Part shown: piece by piece, positions 44,155-52,088 of the stretch
How the letters are laid out: each line of letters starts with the position of its first letter
How positions within the stretch are numbered: position 1 is the stretch's first letter
NCBI GenBank assembly: GCA_014378485.1
Contig: JACMNO010000056.1
Location: 1-54,365 of the forward strand
Length of the DNA stretch: 54,365 bases
From: Bacteroidia bacterium
Lineage (GTDB): Bacteria > Bacteroidota > Bacteroidia > B-17B0 > Aurantibacillaceae
Direction: 5' to 3'
Program-made: the position numbers and the translations under genes
The notes under the pieces: model-generated
What the model was told of the DNA's origin: nothing
Seen by the model: the letters and a program-made list of their open reading frames with translations, nothing else
Databases searched by the model: none

Positions 44155-44538
44155 TTATAATACAATTGATTTTATTCCACTTATTTTGAAGTCTGAATTG
44201 TTACACAACATATATTTAATTGGCCGGTCTTTAAAAATATTCGCATAATTTGAATATTTACTGCTATTGCTCTATTGCCATTCAAATTTCGGCAAAATAT
44301 AGTTACACCTTGTTTGGTAAATAAGATATTTTCTATTCCTTCTCTCACTTGATATTGCATTATGGAGCATCAAGTTCTTTAACTCAGGTTCAATTAATTG
44401 AAACATAAAGTCTTCTGGAAATCTCTTAATATTTCTATAATCAGCGTTGTTCAAATTATCTGTTGTTATAGGATAAAGCTCGGCTAGATCAATGTCAAAT
44501 ATTACTTTTTGGTTTCGAATAAGATAGATCTCATTCAT
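44155..44538 (-). pseudogene. ORF6N-domain gene, frameshifted
   Basis: The first 88 codons (44538-44272) read MNEIYLIRNQKVIFDIDLAE, then LNNADYRNIKRFPEDFMFQL, clear ORF6N/KilA-N-type sequence. After KYLIY the reading frame shifts; the continuation on the minus strand is FTKQGVTIFCRNLNGNRA then IAVNIQIMRIFLKTGQL, equivalent to the family's FTEQGVxMLSSVLNSxRAIxVNIxIMRxF. A further shift leads to a decayed tail (MLCNNSDFKISGIKS). The gene is therefore dead. It flanks the polyketide island on the side opposite the other remnant, in the same orientation. Confidence 0.8.
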
Positions 44539-44707
44539 TACTCACTCATTTAGATCTGAAAGCAAACTTTCTTTTTCACTCGTATATCACATTCTCTAAA
44601 AAAAATATTTGCAAACGTAATTAATTTATGAAATAATTACTGTTATAAGATTTAGCATTATTGTGATAATGATAAATGGAAGACTGGAAAATTTAATATT
44701 TAAGAAA

Positions 44708-45235
44708 TTAAAACCTCAAAAACCCATCCACCTGCATTTCAATTACTTTTTGAGTTTCAACATCAATAAAAATTCCGGAAGAATTTAGTAAAGTATCAAC
44801 CCCGCTGATTGGCAATTTATTATGGTAGACATTGACTTTCAAATAATTTAAAATATTCGTCAAATGTTCCATCCCTCGCAGGTTACCTGCTCTTCCGGTG
44901 GAAACACCAGTTAAACAGGCCTTGTTGTCGGTCCAAAGTCGTGGAGGAACTGCATCTAAAAATACTTTTAAAACTCCGGCAAAACTTCCGTTATACTCAG
45001 GTGCAATAAAAATAAATTTTTCCTGATGAATTACAAACTCATCTATGATTTGCTGAAATTCTTCAGAACGTTTTCCGTACAAATCGCTGTGTAACACAGA
45101 TTCAGGTAAATTCTTTAAACTCAAGATCTTAGCCTCTATTCCTTTCTTTTTCAGAAGAGCATAGTAGTAATTGGCCACTTTTTCGGTATTACTATCCGGT
45201 CTGTTGGTTGCAGATATAATTGTAATTGACGGCAT
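44708..45235 (-). CDS. NADPH-dependent FMN reductase family protein
   Basis: 175 aa flavodoxin-like reductase. ITIISATNRPDSNTEKVANY gives the FMN phosphate loop, and FIAPEYNGSFAGVLKVFLDA the conserved PEYNxSxPGxLKNxxD signature; GVSTGRAGNLRGMEHL completes the fold. Substrate (quinone, chromate, azo or other) cannot be assigned. A TAACTTTG box at 45262-45255 on the minus strand, 19 bases upstream, could be its promoter. Divergent from the metal-dependent hydrolase. Confidence 0.87.
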   Translation of the reverse strand: MPSITIISATNRPDSNTEKVANYYYALLKKKGIEAKILSLKNLPESVLHSDLYGKRSEEFQQIIDEFVIHQEKFIFIAPEYNGSFAGVLKVFLDAVPPRLWTDNKACLTGVSTGRAGNLRGMEHLTNILNYLKVNVYHNKLPISGVDTLLNSSGIFIDVETQKVIEMQVDGFLRF

Positions 45236-45352
45236 TATATTATTAACATTTTAGCAAAGTTATGTTTTTTAGTGTTAAAAACTAAAAACTTATTAAGTCG
45301 CTGAATAGCTTATTTTTACGAGATACAAAATTGTATTACTGAACTTTAAGTA

Positions 45353-46033
45353 ATGGATATAACTTATTACGGACATTCTTGCTTTGGAATAACTATTAAC
45401 GAAAAAAATATACTATTTGACCCGTTTATCAGTCCAAATGAATTAGCAAAAAACATAAATGCAGAAACTGTAAAAGCAGATTATATTCTGATTTCACATG
45501 GCCATGAAGATCATATAGCAGATGCAGTATCAATTGCAAAGAGAACAAAAGCGACTGTAATATGTAATTGGGAAATATCTGTATGGCTGCAAAATCAAGG
45601 TGTTGAAAACCTTCATCCAATGAATATTGGTGGAAAAAAATTATTTGATTTCGGCTCTGTAAAATGCGTCAATGCCGTTCATAGTAGCAGTTTACCCGAT
45701 GGTTCTTATGCTGGTAATCCAATGGGTTTTGTTGTAGAAACCAATGATAAGAATTTTTATTATGCTGGTGATACCGCGTTAACCTACGACATGAAATTAA
45801 TTGGAGACTATCGTAAAATTGATTTTGCGTTTTTACCAATAGGCGATAATTTTACGATGGGTGTAGATAATGCCATCATTGCTTCACAATTCATTCATTG
45901 TTCAGATGTTATTGGTATGCATTACGATACGTTTGAATTTATTAAAATTGATAAACCTGAAGCCATCAATAAATTTAACAGACAAGGAAAAAAATTAACT
46001 CTACTTGAAATTGGAGAGACAATCACTAAATAA
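45353..46033 (+). CDS. Metal-dependent hydrolase, UPF0173 (metallo-beta-lactamase fold)
   Basis: 226 aa, usual length for the UPF0173/YtkL group. Metal ligands lie in MDITYYGHSCF, ILISHGHEDHIADA (the HxHxDH motif), VHSSSLPDG, YYAGDTALTYD and GMHYDTFEF. Natural substrate unknown. It is 17 bases upstream of parA and probably starts that operon; a TATTTTTA box at 45311-45318 is a weak promoter candidate. Confidence 0.9.
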   Translation: MDITYYGHSCFGITINEKNILFDPFISPNELAKNINAETVKADYILISHGHEDHIADAVSIAKRTKATVICNWEISVWLQNQGVENLHPMNIGGKKLFDFGSVKCVNAVHSSSLPDGSYAGNPMGFVVETNDKNFYYAGDTALTYDMKLIGDYRKIDFAFLPIGDNFTMGVDNAIIASQFIHCSDVIGMHYDTFEFIKIDKPEAINKFNRQGKKLTLLEIGETITK

Positions 46034-46050
46034 CATTCAATAATAGCGAC

Positions 46051-46884
46051 ATGGGAAAAATAATAGCAATAGCAAATCAAAAAGGCGGAGTAGGAAAAAC
46101 AACATCTGCTATCAACCTGGCAGCATCTTTAGCTGTTTTAGAATATAAAACGTTATTGGTTGATGGTGATCCTCAGGCAAACGCTACATCTGGTGTAGGC
46201 ATTGAACCAAAAAGCGTGAAGGCTGGTTTGTATGAATGCATCATTGATAATAAACACCCAAAAGATGTTATCCTGGAAACAGATACTCCTAATTTGTATT
46301 TATTGCCAACAAATACGGATTTAGTAGCTATTGAATTGGAGATTGTTAATTTGCCTAACCGCGATTACATGATGAAAGCGGCTTTGGCAAAAATTAAAGA
46401 TGATTATGATTTTATCATTATCGATTGTTGTCCTTCTCTTGGTTTAACCGTGATCAATTCATTAGCTGCGGCTGATAGTGTGATTATCCCTGTACAATGC
46501 GAGTATTTTGCATTAGAAGGAATGGGTAAATTATTGCAAACCATTAAATTAATTCAGGCACATATTAATACGGAACTGGATATTGAAGGCGTGTTATTAA
46601 CGATGTACGATCCACGTTTAAAGTTAGCTAACCAAGTGGTTGAAGAAGTGAAAATGCATTTTCAGAATATGGTATTCAACACCATCGTTCAGCGAAATAC
46701 AAAATTAGCCGAAGCGCCAAGCCATGGTAAAACGATTATCATGCATGATGCCATTGGAAAAGGATCTGTGAATTATCTAAATCTTGCCCGTGAGATTTTA
46801 CAACGTAACGGACTCACAAAAATAAGTGACGAAGACCGAACCATGACTTATACAGCAGAAGAATCAGAATTTAACGAAGGATAA
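46051..46884 (+). CDS. parA: Chromosome partitioning ATPase ParA (Soj type)
   Basis: 277 aa. The deviant Walker A KGGVGKTT is at residues 11-18, the Walker B-like FIIIDCCPSLGLTVINSL further on, and PVQCEYFALEGMGKLLQTI is the ParA signature. Short N-terminus without a DNA-binding HTH domain, so it is the chromosomal (Soj-like) type rather than the plasmid type that represses its own promoter. It acts with ParB on parS sites for origin segregation. parB follows after a 120-base gap containing a symmetric repeat array. Confidence 0.96.
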   Translation: MGKIIAIANQKGGVGKTTSAINLAASLAVLEYKTLLVDGDPQANATSGVGIEPKSVKAGLYECIIDNKHPKDVILETDTPNLYLLPTNTDLVAIELEIVNLPNRDYMMKAALAKIKDDYDFIIIDCCPSLGLTVINSLAAADSVIIPVQCEYFALEGMGKLLQTIKLIQAHINTELDIEGVLLTMYDPRLKLANQVVEEVKMHFQNMVFNTIVQRNTKLAEAPSHGKTIIMHDAIGKGSVNYLNLAREILQRNGLTKISDEDRTMTYTAEESEFNEG

Positions 46885-46890
46885 CATGAA

Positions 46891-46969
46891 TACGAATTAA
46901 ATACGAATTTACGAATCCAGGTTAAACGCTACTGCATACACTGATTCGTAAATTCGTAAAAAATTCGTA
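46891..46969. repeat. Symmetric array of six TACGAAT heptamers between parA and parB
   Basis: Three forward copies of TACGAAT start at 46891, 46902 and 46910; three reverse copies (ATTCGTA) start at 46944, 46952 and 46963. Spacings mirror each other exactly (11 and 8, then 8 and 11), so the 79-bp element is a near-perfect palindrome with its centre at 46930. The inner arms TACGAATTTACGAATC and GATTCGTAAATTCGTA are perfect 16-bp complements around a 25-base loop. It could be a protein-binding site, an mRNA hairpin, or a dispersed repeat. It does not match the common parS 16-mer. Confidence 0.8.
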
Positions 46970-47004
46970 ATTCTAAAATTACAAATAAGGTATATATTAA
47001 GAAG

Positions 47005-47898
47005 ATGAACAATAAAAAACCGGCATTAGGAAGAGGATTAAGTGCATTGTTAGAGAATGCCAAAACAGATATTACAACCAGGCAAAACGGTGAAGGTTCG
47101 CCGGTTGTAGGTTCTATAGCTGTTATTAAAATAAAGAACATTGAAACAAATCCTTTTCAGCCACGTACTAATTTCGAAGAAATCGCTTTACAGGAACTGG
47201 CAGATTCTATCAAACAACACGGCATCATACAACCTATTACAGTTCGTAAATTAGGATATGACAAATACCAACTAATCTCAGGAGAACGTCGTTTCAGGGC
47301 TTCACAAATTGCCGGGCAGACCGAGATTCCTGCCTACATTCGTGTTGCAAATGATCAGGCTATGCTTGAAATGGGTTTGATTGAAAATATTCAGCGTGAA
47401 GATTTGGATCCGATTGAAGTTTCATTAAGCTACAAACGTCTTATTGAGGAATGTAATATTACACAGGAACAACTCAGCGAAAAAGTAAATAAGCAACGAA
47501 GCACGGTTACCAATTTTTTAAGATTATTAAAATTACCGGCTGTTATTCAAAAAGCAGTTCGTGATAAAGATATCTCAATGGGACATGCGCGTGCGTTGTT
47601 AAGCATTGAAAATGAAGACAAACAATTGGCTATTTATGCCATGGCGGTAGAGAATGAATTATCCGTTCGCCAGGTTGAAGAGTTAGCCCGTGGAGAAAAA
47701 TTACAATTCAAGCCAAAAACCACTCGCGTAGAAAAGCCTCTTACTATTGAAGATAAACAAATCGCTAAAAAGCTGGAGAAAATATTTAGTAAATCGTTTG
47801 ACTTTAAACGAAATGCCAAAGGCGGTGGCAATTTGTCTTTAAACTTTAGTAACGATACAGAGCTTGAACATATTCTTTCTTTTTTTGACATAAATTAA
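47005..47898 (+). CDS. parB: Chromosome partitioning protein ParB
   Basis: 297 aa. MNNKKPALGRGLSALL is the N-terminal segment that stimulates ParA. The CTPase/ParB domain includes NPFQPRTNFEEIALQELADS, the arginine patch SGERRFRA (box II) and ENIQREDLDPIE. The HTH domain (TQEQLSEKVNKQRSTVTNFL) binds parS, and a C-terminal dimerisation region follows. Length is typical. It is separated from parA by the palindromic array, and a DUF5683 gene follows, the usual order in this phylum. Confidence 0.96.
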   Translation: MNNKKPALGRGLSALLENAKTDITTRQNGEGSPVVGSIAVIKIKNIETNPFQPRTNFEEIALQELADSIKQHGIIQPITVRKLGYDKYQLISGERRFRASQIAGQTEIPAYIRVANDQAMLEMGLIENIQREDLDPIEVSLSYKRLIEECNITQEQLSEKVNKQRSTVTNFLRLLKLPAVIQKAVRDKDISMGHARALLSIENEDKQLAIYAMAVENELSVRQVEELARGEKLQFKPKTTRVEKPLTIEDKQIAKKLEKIFSKSFDFKRNAKGGGNLSLNFSNDTELEHILSFFDIN

Positions 47899-47942
47899 CT
47901 AACCGCTAATCACAGGAAATGACTTTATTATTCTTCTATTGT

Positions 47943-47950
47943 TATTTTTG
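47943..47950 (+). promoter_or_regulatory. Putative -7 box TATTTTTG for the DUF5683 gene
   Basis: Exact TAnnTTTG ending five bases before the GTG start at 47956. No -33 TTTG at ideal spacing. Another candidate for a leaderless transcript. Confidence 0.4.
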
Positions 47951-47955
47951 ATTTG

Positions 47956-48540
47956 GTGAAATTTTTTAAACCATATTTATTCTTAGTTTTATTTTGCTTT
48001 TGCAACTTTGTTCAGGCACAGGAAAACGACTCGCTAAGGTTCGCACAAAAAAAAGATTCCATAGCAAGTAAACGTGCCGTAAGAAAAGCCATTTATGGAG
48101 ATGCCCGAAAAGCAACCATTATGAGTGCCTGTTTTCCTGGCTTGGGCCAAATCTATAACCGAAAGTATTGGAAAGCTCCTGTGATTTATGCAGCCCTTGG
48201 TGGTCTTGGTTATTGGGGCGTTTCTAATCATATCAAGTACAAATATTACAGCACAAATTTAAAAGCTATTTATGATAATGATGTGAGTACCGTTAATTCA
48301 ACGCCCTATAACAGTGATCAACTGATTACACAAAAAAAATATTACCAAAAATACAGAGACATTGCCATCATGGGCGGATTATTAGTTTACCTGATAAATA
48401 TTATTGATGCAAACGTAGATGCCCATTTAAAAACTTTTGATGTGAGCGATGATTTAAGCTTACAGTTAAATCCATACTCAAACTTAAACTATAACAATAA
48501 ATTACAGGCCGGATTATCTTTGAAATTAAAATTTAAGTAG
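47956..48540 (+). CDS. DUF5683 family exported protein
   Basis: 194 aa. Start taken as GTG at 47956; a TTG one codon earlier is also possible. The signal peptide (KFFKPYLFLVLFCFCNFVQA, then Gln) is followed by a charged stretch and the hallmark FPGLGQIYNRKYWKAP and IYAALGGLGYWG, membrane-associated hydrophobic segments of DUF5683. A second hydrophobic segment (IAIMGGLLVYLINIIDANVDAHL) follows. Function unknown; it is commonly found beside parB, dapB and lepB in Bacteroidota, as here. Its TAG stop directly abuts the stop of the convergent T9SS gene. Confidence 0.85.
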   Translation: MKFFKPYLFLVLFCFCNFVQAQENDSLRFAQKKDSIASKRAVRKAIYGDARKATIMSACFPGLGQIYNRKYWKAPVIYAALGGLGYWGVSNHIKYKYYSTNLKAIYDNDVSTVNSTPYNSDQLITQKKYYQKYRDIAIMGGLLVYLINIIDANVDAHLKTFDVSDDLSLQLNPYSNLNYNNKLQAGLSLKLKFK

Positions 48541-49425
48541 CTAATCTGCTTTAATAAATTTAATAAAACTATTGTTCACCCTTAAAATATAAATACCTGA
48601 CTCTATTTTATTGATATCAATTCCTTCATCCGAATTATATCTACCCGATAAAACTTCTTGACCGGCATAATCAAATACTATATACTTCTTTTCCATTAAA
48701 TCAATTTCGCTTTTTATGAAAATTAATTTACTTGAGGGATTTGGGGAGATAATTAGTTTTTCTTTAGAATCACCTAGTTCATTTATTGAATTTACCACAG
48801 AACATTGAGTTGCAGGAGTACAAGTCAAATAACATGTAAAATTATTAAAACTACCTCCATTATCATAATAGTAAGTTTGTCCATTATGACATTCACAAAC
48901 CAAATTAACAACTGGATCTCCTCCCCAAACAAAGGGATTTAAAGGATTCACATTTGACAAGATACCTTCTACAAAAATGTAATAAACTGGAAATCCAGGA
49001 TTAGTAGAAAAGTACATAACGTTATGATAGCAGCCATTTATTAACATGGAATCTTTTAAAGTAACTGTTGTCGAAGTTACCCCGCCATTAGCATTTACAT
49101 TAAATGTATTTCCGACATTTAAAGCAAAATCAACATATATATATTCAAGTGAATTAACCACATCATATTGATAAATTCTCTTTAATCCAACATCTTCTCT
49201 AAAAAGAAGATAGTTAAATGGCGAGGCAAGATTCTTGATTTTTTTATATACGAAACCCAGAATGGTCGAATCGATTTGATATTGATATGCTTCAAATGTT
49301 GTTCCACCAAAGCTTGTAAATGCAGTCGTCCAACTAGGGTTATTACAGAAAGGCTTATAAACAGATGATTGACTAAATATTGTTAAGGAAACAAAGCAAA
49401 ATAACAGTATGAACAACTTTTTCAT
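48541..49425 (-). CDS. T9SS type A sorting-domain secreted protein
   Basis: 294 aa. The signal peptide MKKLFILLFCFVSLTIFS is followed by Gln19. The body has no recognised enzyme domain; it contains many aromatic residues and a Cys-rich stretch (CECHNGQTYYYD ... CYLTCTPATQC). The last ~75 residues are the type A (Por secretion) sorting signal: LIISPNPSSKLIFIKS, VFDYAGQEVLSGRYN and SGIYILRVNNSFIKFIKAD. It is therefore exported by the type IX system and anchored or released. It lies antisense between two genes (DUF5683 and dapB) that normally neighbour each other, so it looks like an insertion. Confidence 0.85.
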   Translation of the reverse strand: MKKLFILLFCFVSLTIFSQSSVYKPFCNNPSWTTAFTSFGGTTFEAYQYQIDSTILGFVYKKIKNLASPFNYLLFREDVGLKRIYQYDVVNSLEYIYVDFALNVGNTFNVNANGGVTSTTVTLKDSMLINGCYHNVMYFSTNPGFPVYYIFVEGILSNVNPLNPFVWGGDPVVNLVCECHNGQTYYYDNGGSFNNFTCYLTCTPATQCSVVNSINELGDSKEKLIISPNPSSKLIFIKSEIDLMEKKYIVFDYAGQEVLSGRYNSDEGIDINKIESGIYILRVNNSFIKFIKAD

Positions 49426-49459
49426 ATATTTAGAACTTAATAATTAATATTTAAATATA

Positions 49460-50167
49460 GTGAATATTTGCTTACTAGGATACGGTAAAATGGGTAAAGA
49501 GATAGAGGCTATCGCTTTACAAAGAGGACACAACATTGTTTTAAAAGTAGATGAAACAAATGCCTCCACCTTTACCAATGAAGATCTGAAGAATGCAGAT
49601 GTTGCTATTGAATTCAGCACACCAGATACGGTTATCGGGAACATCAAAAAATGTTTTGAAACTCAGGTCCCGGTTGTAGTAGGCACTACCGGTTGGTATA
49701 ATGAATTTGAAATGATTCAGGAATTATGTCTTCAAAAAAGCAGTGCATTATTTCACGCAACTAATTTTAGTTTGGGTGTCAATTTATTTTTTAAAATAAA
49801 CTCTTATTTGGCGGAGTTGATGAATAAATACAATAGCTATGAAGTAGAGATGGAAGAAATTCATCATATACATAAACTGGATAAGCCAAGCGGAACAGCC
49901 ATTTCTTTAGCAAACCAGGTACTCGAAAAAATAGAACGTAAAAAAAACTGGAGCATTACCGAACATAACCCTGAAACATTATTTATAAAAGATGTGCGAA
50001 ATGGAGAAGTTCCAGGTACTCATATTATTAAATATTCTTCAGAAGTAGATGATATTGAAATTATGCATAAGGCACATAGCCGTAAAGGATTTGCTTTAGG
50101 AGCTATTATTGCCGCTGAATATATTAATGGTAAAAAAGGTATATTTACCATGAATGATTTAATTTAA
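49460..50167 (+). CDS. dapB: 4-hydroxy-tetrahydrodipicolinate reductase
   Basis: 235 aa lysine/diaminopimelate enzyme. The NAD(P) motif is ICLLGYGKMGKEI and the catalytic signature EEIHHIHKLDKPSGTA. The central TTGWYNEFE and HATNFSLGVNLFFKI also match. The start is GTG at 49460, six codons before the GYGKMG loop, which fits the family; no ATG lies closer. Slightly short versus the ~270-residue enterobacterial enzyme, as usual in Bacteroidota. Confidence 0.95.
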   Translation: MNICLLGYGKMGKEIEAIALQRGHNIVLKVDETNASTFTNEDLKNADVAIEFSTPDTVIGNIKKCFETQVPVVVGTTGWYNEFEMIQELCLQKSSALFHATNFSLGVNLFFKINSYLAELMNKYNSYEVEMEEIHHIHKLDKPSGTAISLANQVLEKIERKKNWSITEHNPETLFIKDVRNGEVPGTHIIKYSSEVDDIEIMHKAHSRKGFALGAIIAAEYINGKKGIFTMNDLI

Positions 50168-50204
50168 ACAAATACGTTTCTAGTCCGCGCGCGCTGCCAT
50201 AGCA

Positions 50205-50238
50205 TTTTTGTCAGTCTGAGCGGAGTAGAAGACAAAAA
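50205..50238. repeat. REP-like hairpin after dapB
   Basis: ATTTTTGTC and GACAAAAAAAT pair around a REP-type core (AGTCTGAGCGGAGTAGAA). With T runs on each side it could also serve as a terminator of dapB. The remaining part of the 194-base gap before lepB holds a short TCACG/CGTGA hairpin and nothing else I recognise. Confidence 0.6.
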
Positions 50239-50361
50239 AATAAAACATAAATTTAAAATATATTTTCACATACACATCACGAAAGGGCGTGAGTATATTC
50301 GATCTAGGTTCGTAATTCAAACTCACAACTAAACTCAAAAAACAAATAACTTTATAATAAT

Positions 50362-52083
50362 ATGGGTAACATCATTTTTTTAATTCTAGTACTGATTTCC
50401 TTTGCGGGTTTATATAAAATATTTGAAAAGGCAGGATTGCCGGCATGGAAAGCATTGATCCCGATTTATAATTTCTGGATTTTAGGCACCATCATCAATC
50501 GCCCTAAATGGTGGGGATTAATTATGATCGTACCCGGAGTGAACTTGATCATGTATGGCGTGTATGGTTTTCATGTAGCAAGAGCATTTAAGAAACGGAT
50601 GAACAATGATTTATTGATGGCCGCTTTTATGCCTTACTTGTATTTTGCTTATTTAGGATTCAATAAAGACATTAAATTTTTTGGCGTAAGCGATATCAAA
50701 TCTGAATCTTCTTTCATTAAAAATTGGGCAGATCCAATCATTTTTGCCGTAGTAGCAGCATCTATTATTCGCGGTTTCTTTTTTGAAGCCTTCACTATTC
50801 CTACATCATCCTTAGAGAAATCTTTAATGGTTGGTGATTTCTTATTTGTAAACAAAGTTTGTTATGGGGCTAAAGTTCCACAAACACCTATCGCTTTTCC
50901 TTTTGCACATCATACTCTTCCATTTACAACCGGAACGCAATCGTATCTTGAATGGATCAAATTACCATATTTAAGATTACCGGGATATTCAAAACCTAAA
51001 AACGGTGAGATCGTTGTATTCAATTATCCTGATGGAGATACCGTAACCATTGGCACCCAGCAGTACACAAGCTATTATGAAATGGTAAGAAGGTTTGGTT
51101 ACCAAAACATGAACAATCCTAATTTCACAGTTGAGTTAGGAGGCATGTCGATTCGTAATGGAAAGAAAGTAGGCCGCCCGGTTGATAAACGTGAGCATTA
51201 CGTTAAACGTTGTGTTGGTATTGCAGGAGATAAACTTGAAATTAAAGATGGTGAATTATACATCAATGATAAAAAACAAGTAATGCCTGAGCATGCACAA
51301 CATTTTTACGATGTCACTATCTTAAACAAACAATTACTGGTTGACGAGCGATTTTTAGACAGACATGATATATACGTTACAGAGGTAGGAGTAACGGCCT
51401 ATAAAGGAGAAGACACCACTGTATTTTTCTTTAACATGCCCGTTGATGTTGCGGAAAAAATAAAAAACACACCCGGAGTATTGTCGGTAAAAAAACAGGT
51501 AGCACCTAAAGGCGAATACAGTCAGAGCATTTTTCCACACAATATCCGTTACCCATGGAACAATGACAATTTCGGCCCTATGATATTACCATCCGAAGGA
51601 ATGACCATTAAAATTGATACGAGCAATTTATGTTTGTACGAAAAAATGTTGAACACATACGATGATGGAATTCACCAGGTAACCACATCAGGTGCTCAGG
51701 TATTGTATGATGGAAAACCAATTACTTCATACACCTTTAAGCAAGGTTATTATTGGATGATGGGAGATAACCGTCATAATTCTGCCGATAGCCGCAGCTG
51801 GGGTGTTGTTCCTTTTGATCATGTTGTAGGTAGACCGGTATTTGTTTGGTTTAGCATGAAGGATCCTAAAAATAATCCTATCAGTGGTAAATCTATTTTA
51901 AGTTCTTTAACTAAAAATCCACATGACGGAAAATTCCGTTGGGACCGTTTTATGTGTTATGTTGGAGAGAACGGTTTAGTATCATGGAAAATACCGGTAT
52001 TGATTCTTGTTATTTTAGGCTTTGGTTATAATTACTGGAGCAAGAAAAGAAGAAAAACCAAACCGGCTGCTAAAAAAGTATAG
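50362..52083 (+). CDS. lepB: Signal peptidase I with N-terminal DUF5684-like membrane domain
   Basis: 573 aa, much longer than the ~320-residue E. coli enzyme. An N-terminal DUF5684-like membrane region (residues 1-105: WKALIPIYNFWILGTIINRP) precedes the usual anchor segment (124-145). Catalytic Ser150 sits in FTIPTSSLEKSLMVGDF and the general-base Lys in HYVKRCVGIAGD; the C-terminal box is YWMMGDNRHNSADSRSWG. Between them lies a large periplasmic insertion of about 170 residues. A last membrane segment and a Lys-rich tail (KKRRKTKPAAKK) close the protein. It cleaves signal peptides of exported proteins, many of which here end with Ala/Ser before Gln. Confidence 0.94.
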   Translation: MGNIIFLILVLISFAGLYKIFEKAGLPAWKALIPIYNFWILGTIINRPKWWGLIMIVPGVNLIMYGVYGFHVARAFKKRMNNDLLMAAFMPYLYFAYLGFNKDIKFFGVSDIKSESSFIKNWADPIIFAVVAASIIRGFFFEAFTIPTSSLEKSLMVGDFLFVNKVCYGAKVPQTPIAFPFAHHTLPFTTGTQSYLEWIKLPYLRLPGYSKPKNGEIVVFNYPDGDTVTIGTQQYTSYYEMVRRFGYQNMNNPNFTVELGGMSIRNGKKVGRPVDKREHYVKRCVGIAGDKLEIKDGELYINDKKQVMPEHAQHFYDVTILNKQLLVDERFLDRHDIYVTEVGVTAYKGEDTTVFFFNMPVDVAEKIKNTPGVLSVKKQVAPKGEYSQSIFPHNIRYPWNNDNFGPMILPSEGMTIKIDTSNLCLYEKMLNTYDDGIHQVTTSGAQVLYDGKPITSYTFKQGYYWMMGDNRHNSADSRSWGVVPFDHVVGRPVFVWFSMKDPKNNPISGKSILSSLTKNPHDGKFRWDRFMCYVGENGLVSWKIPVLILVILGFGYNYWSKKRRKTKPAAKKV

Positions 52084-52088
52084 GGTTT

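Noticed and set aside
39250..44269. 34-base direct repeat flanking the polyketide segment read as attL/attR of an integrated element
   Set aside because: The repeat is part of ORF6N coding sequence and weaker homology continues on its left side in both copies, so two gene copies explain it better than a recombinase crossover site. No integrase gene lies in the segment.
46891..46969. Canonical parS site
   Set aside because: The heptamer array does not match the TGTTTCACGTGAAACA-type consensus, so I list it only as a symmetric repeat of unknown role.
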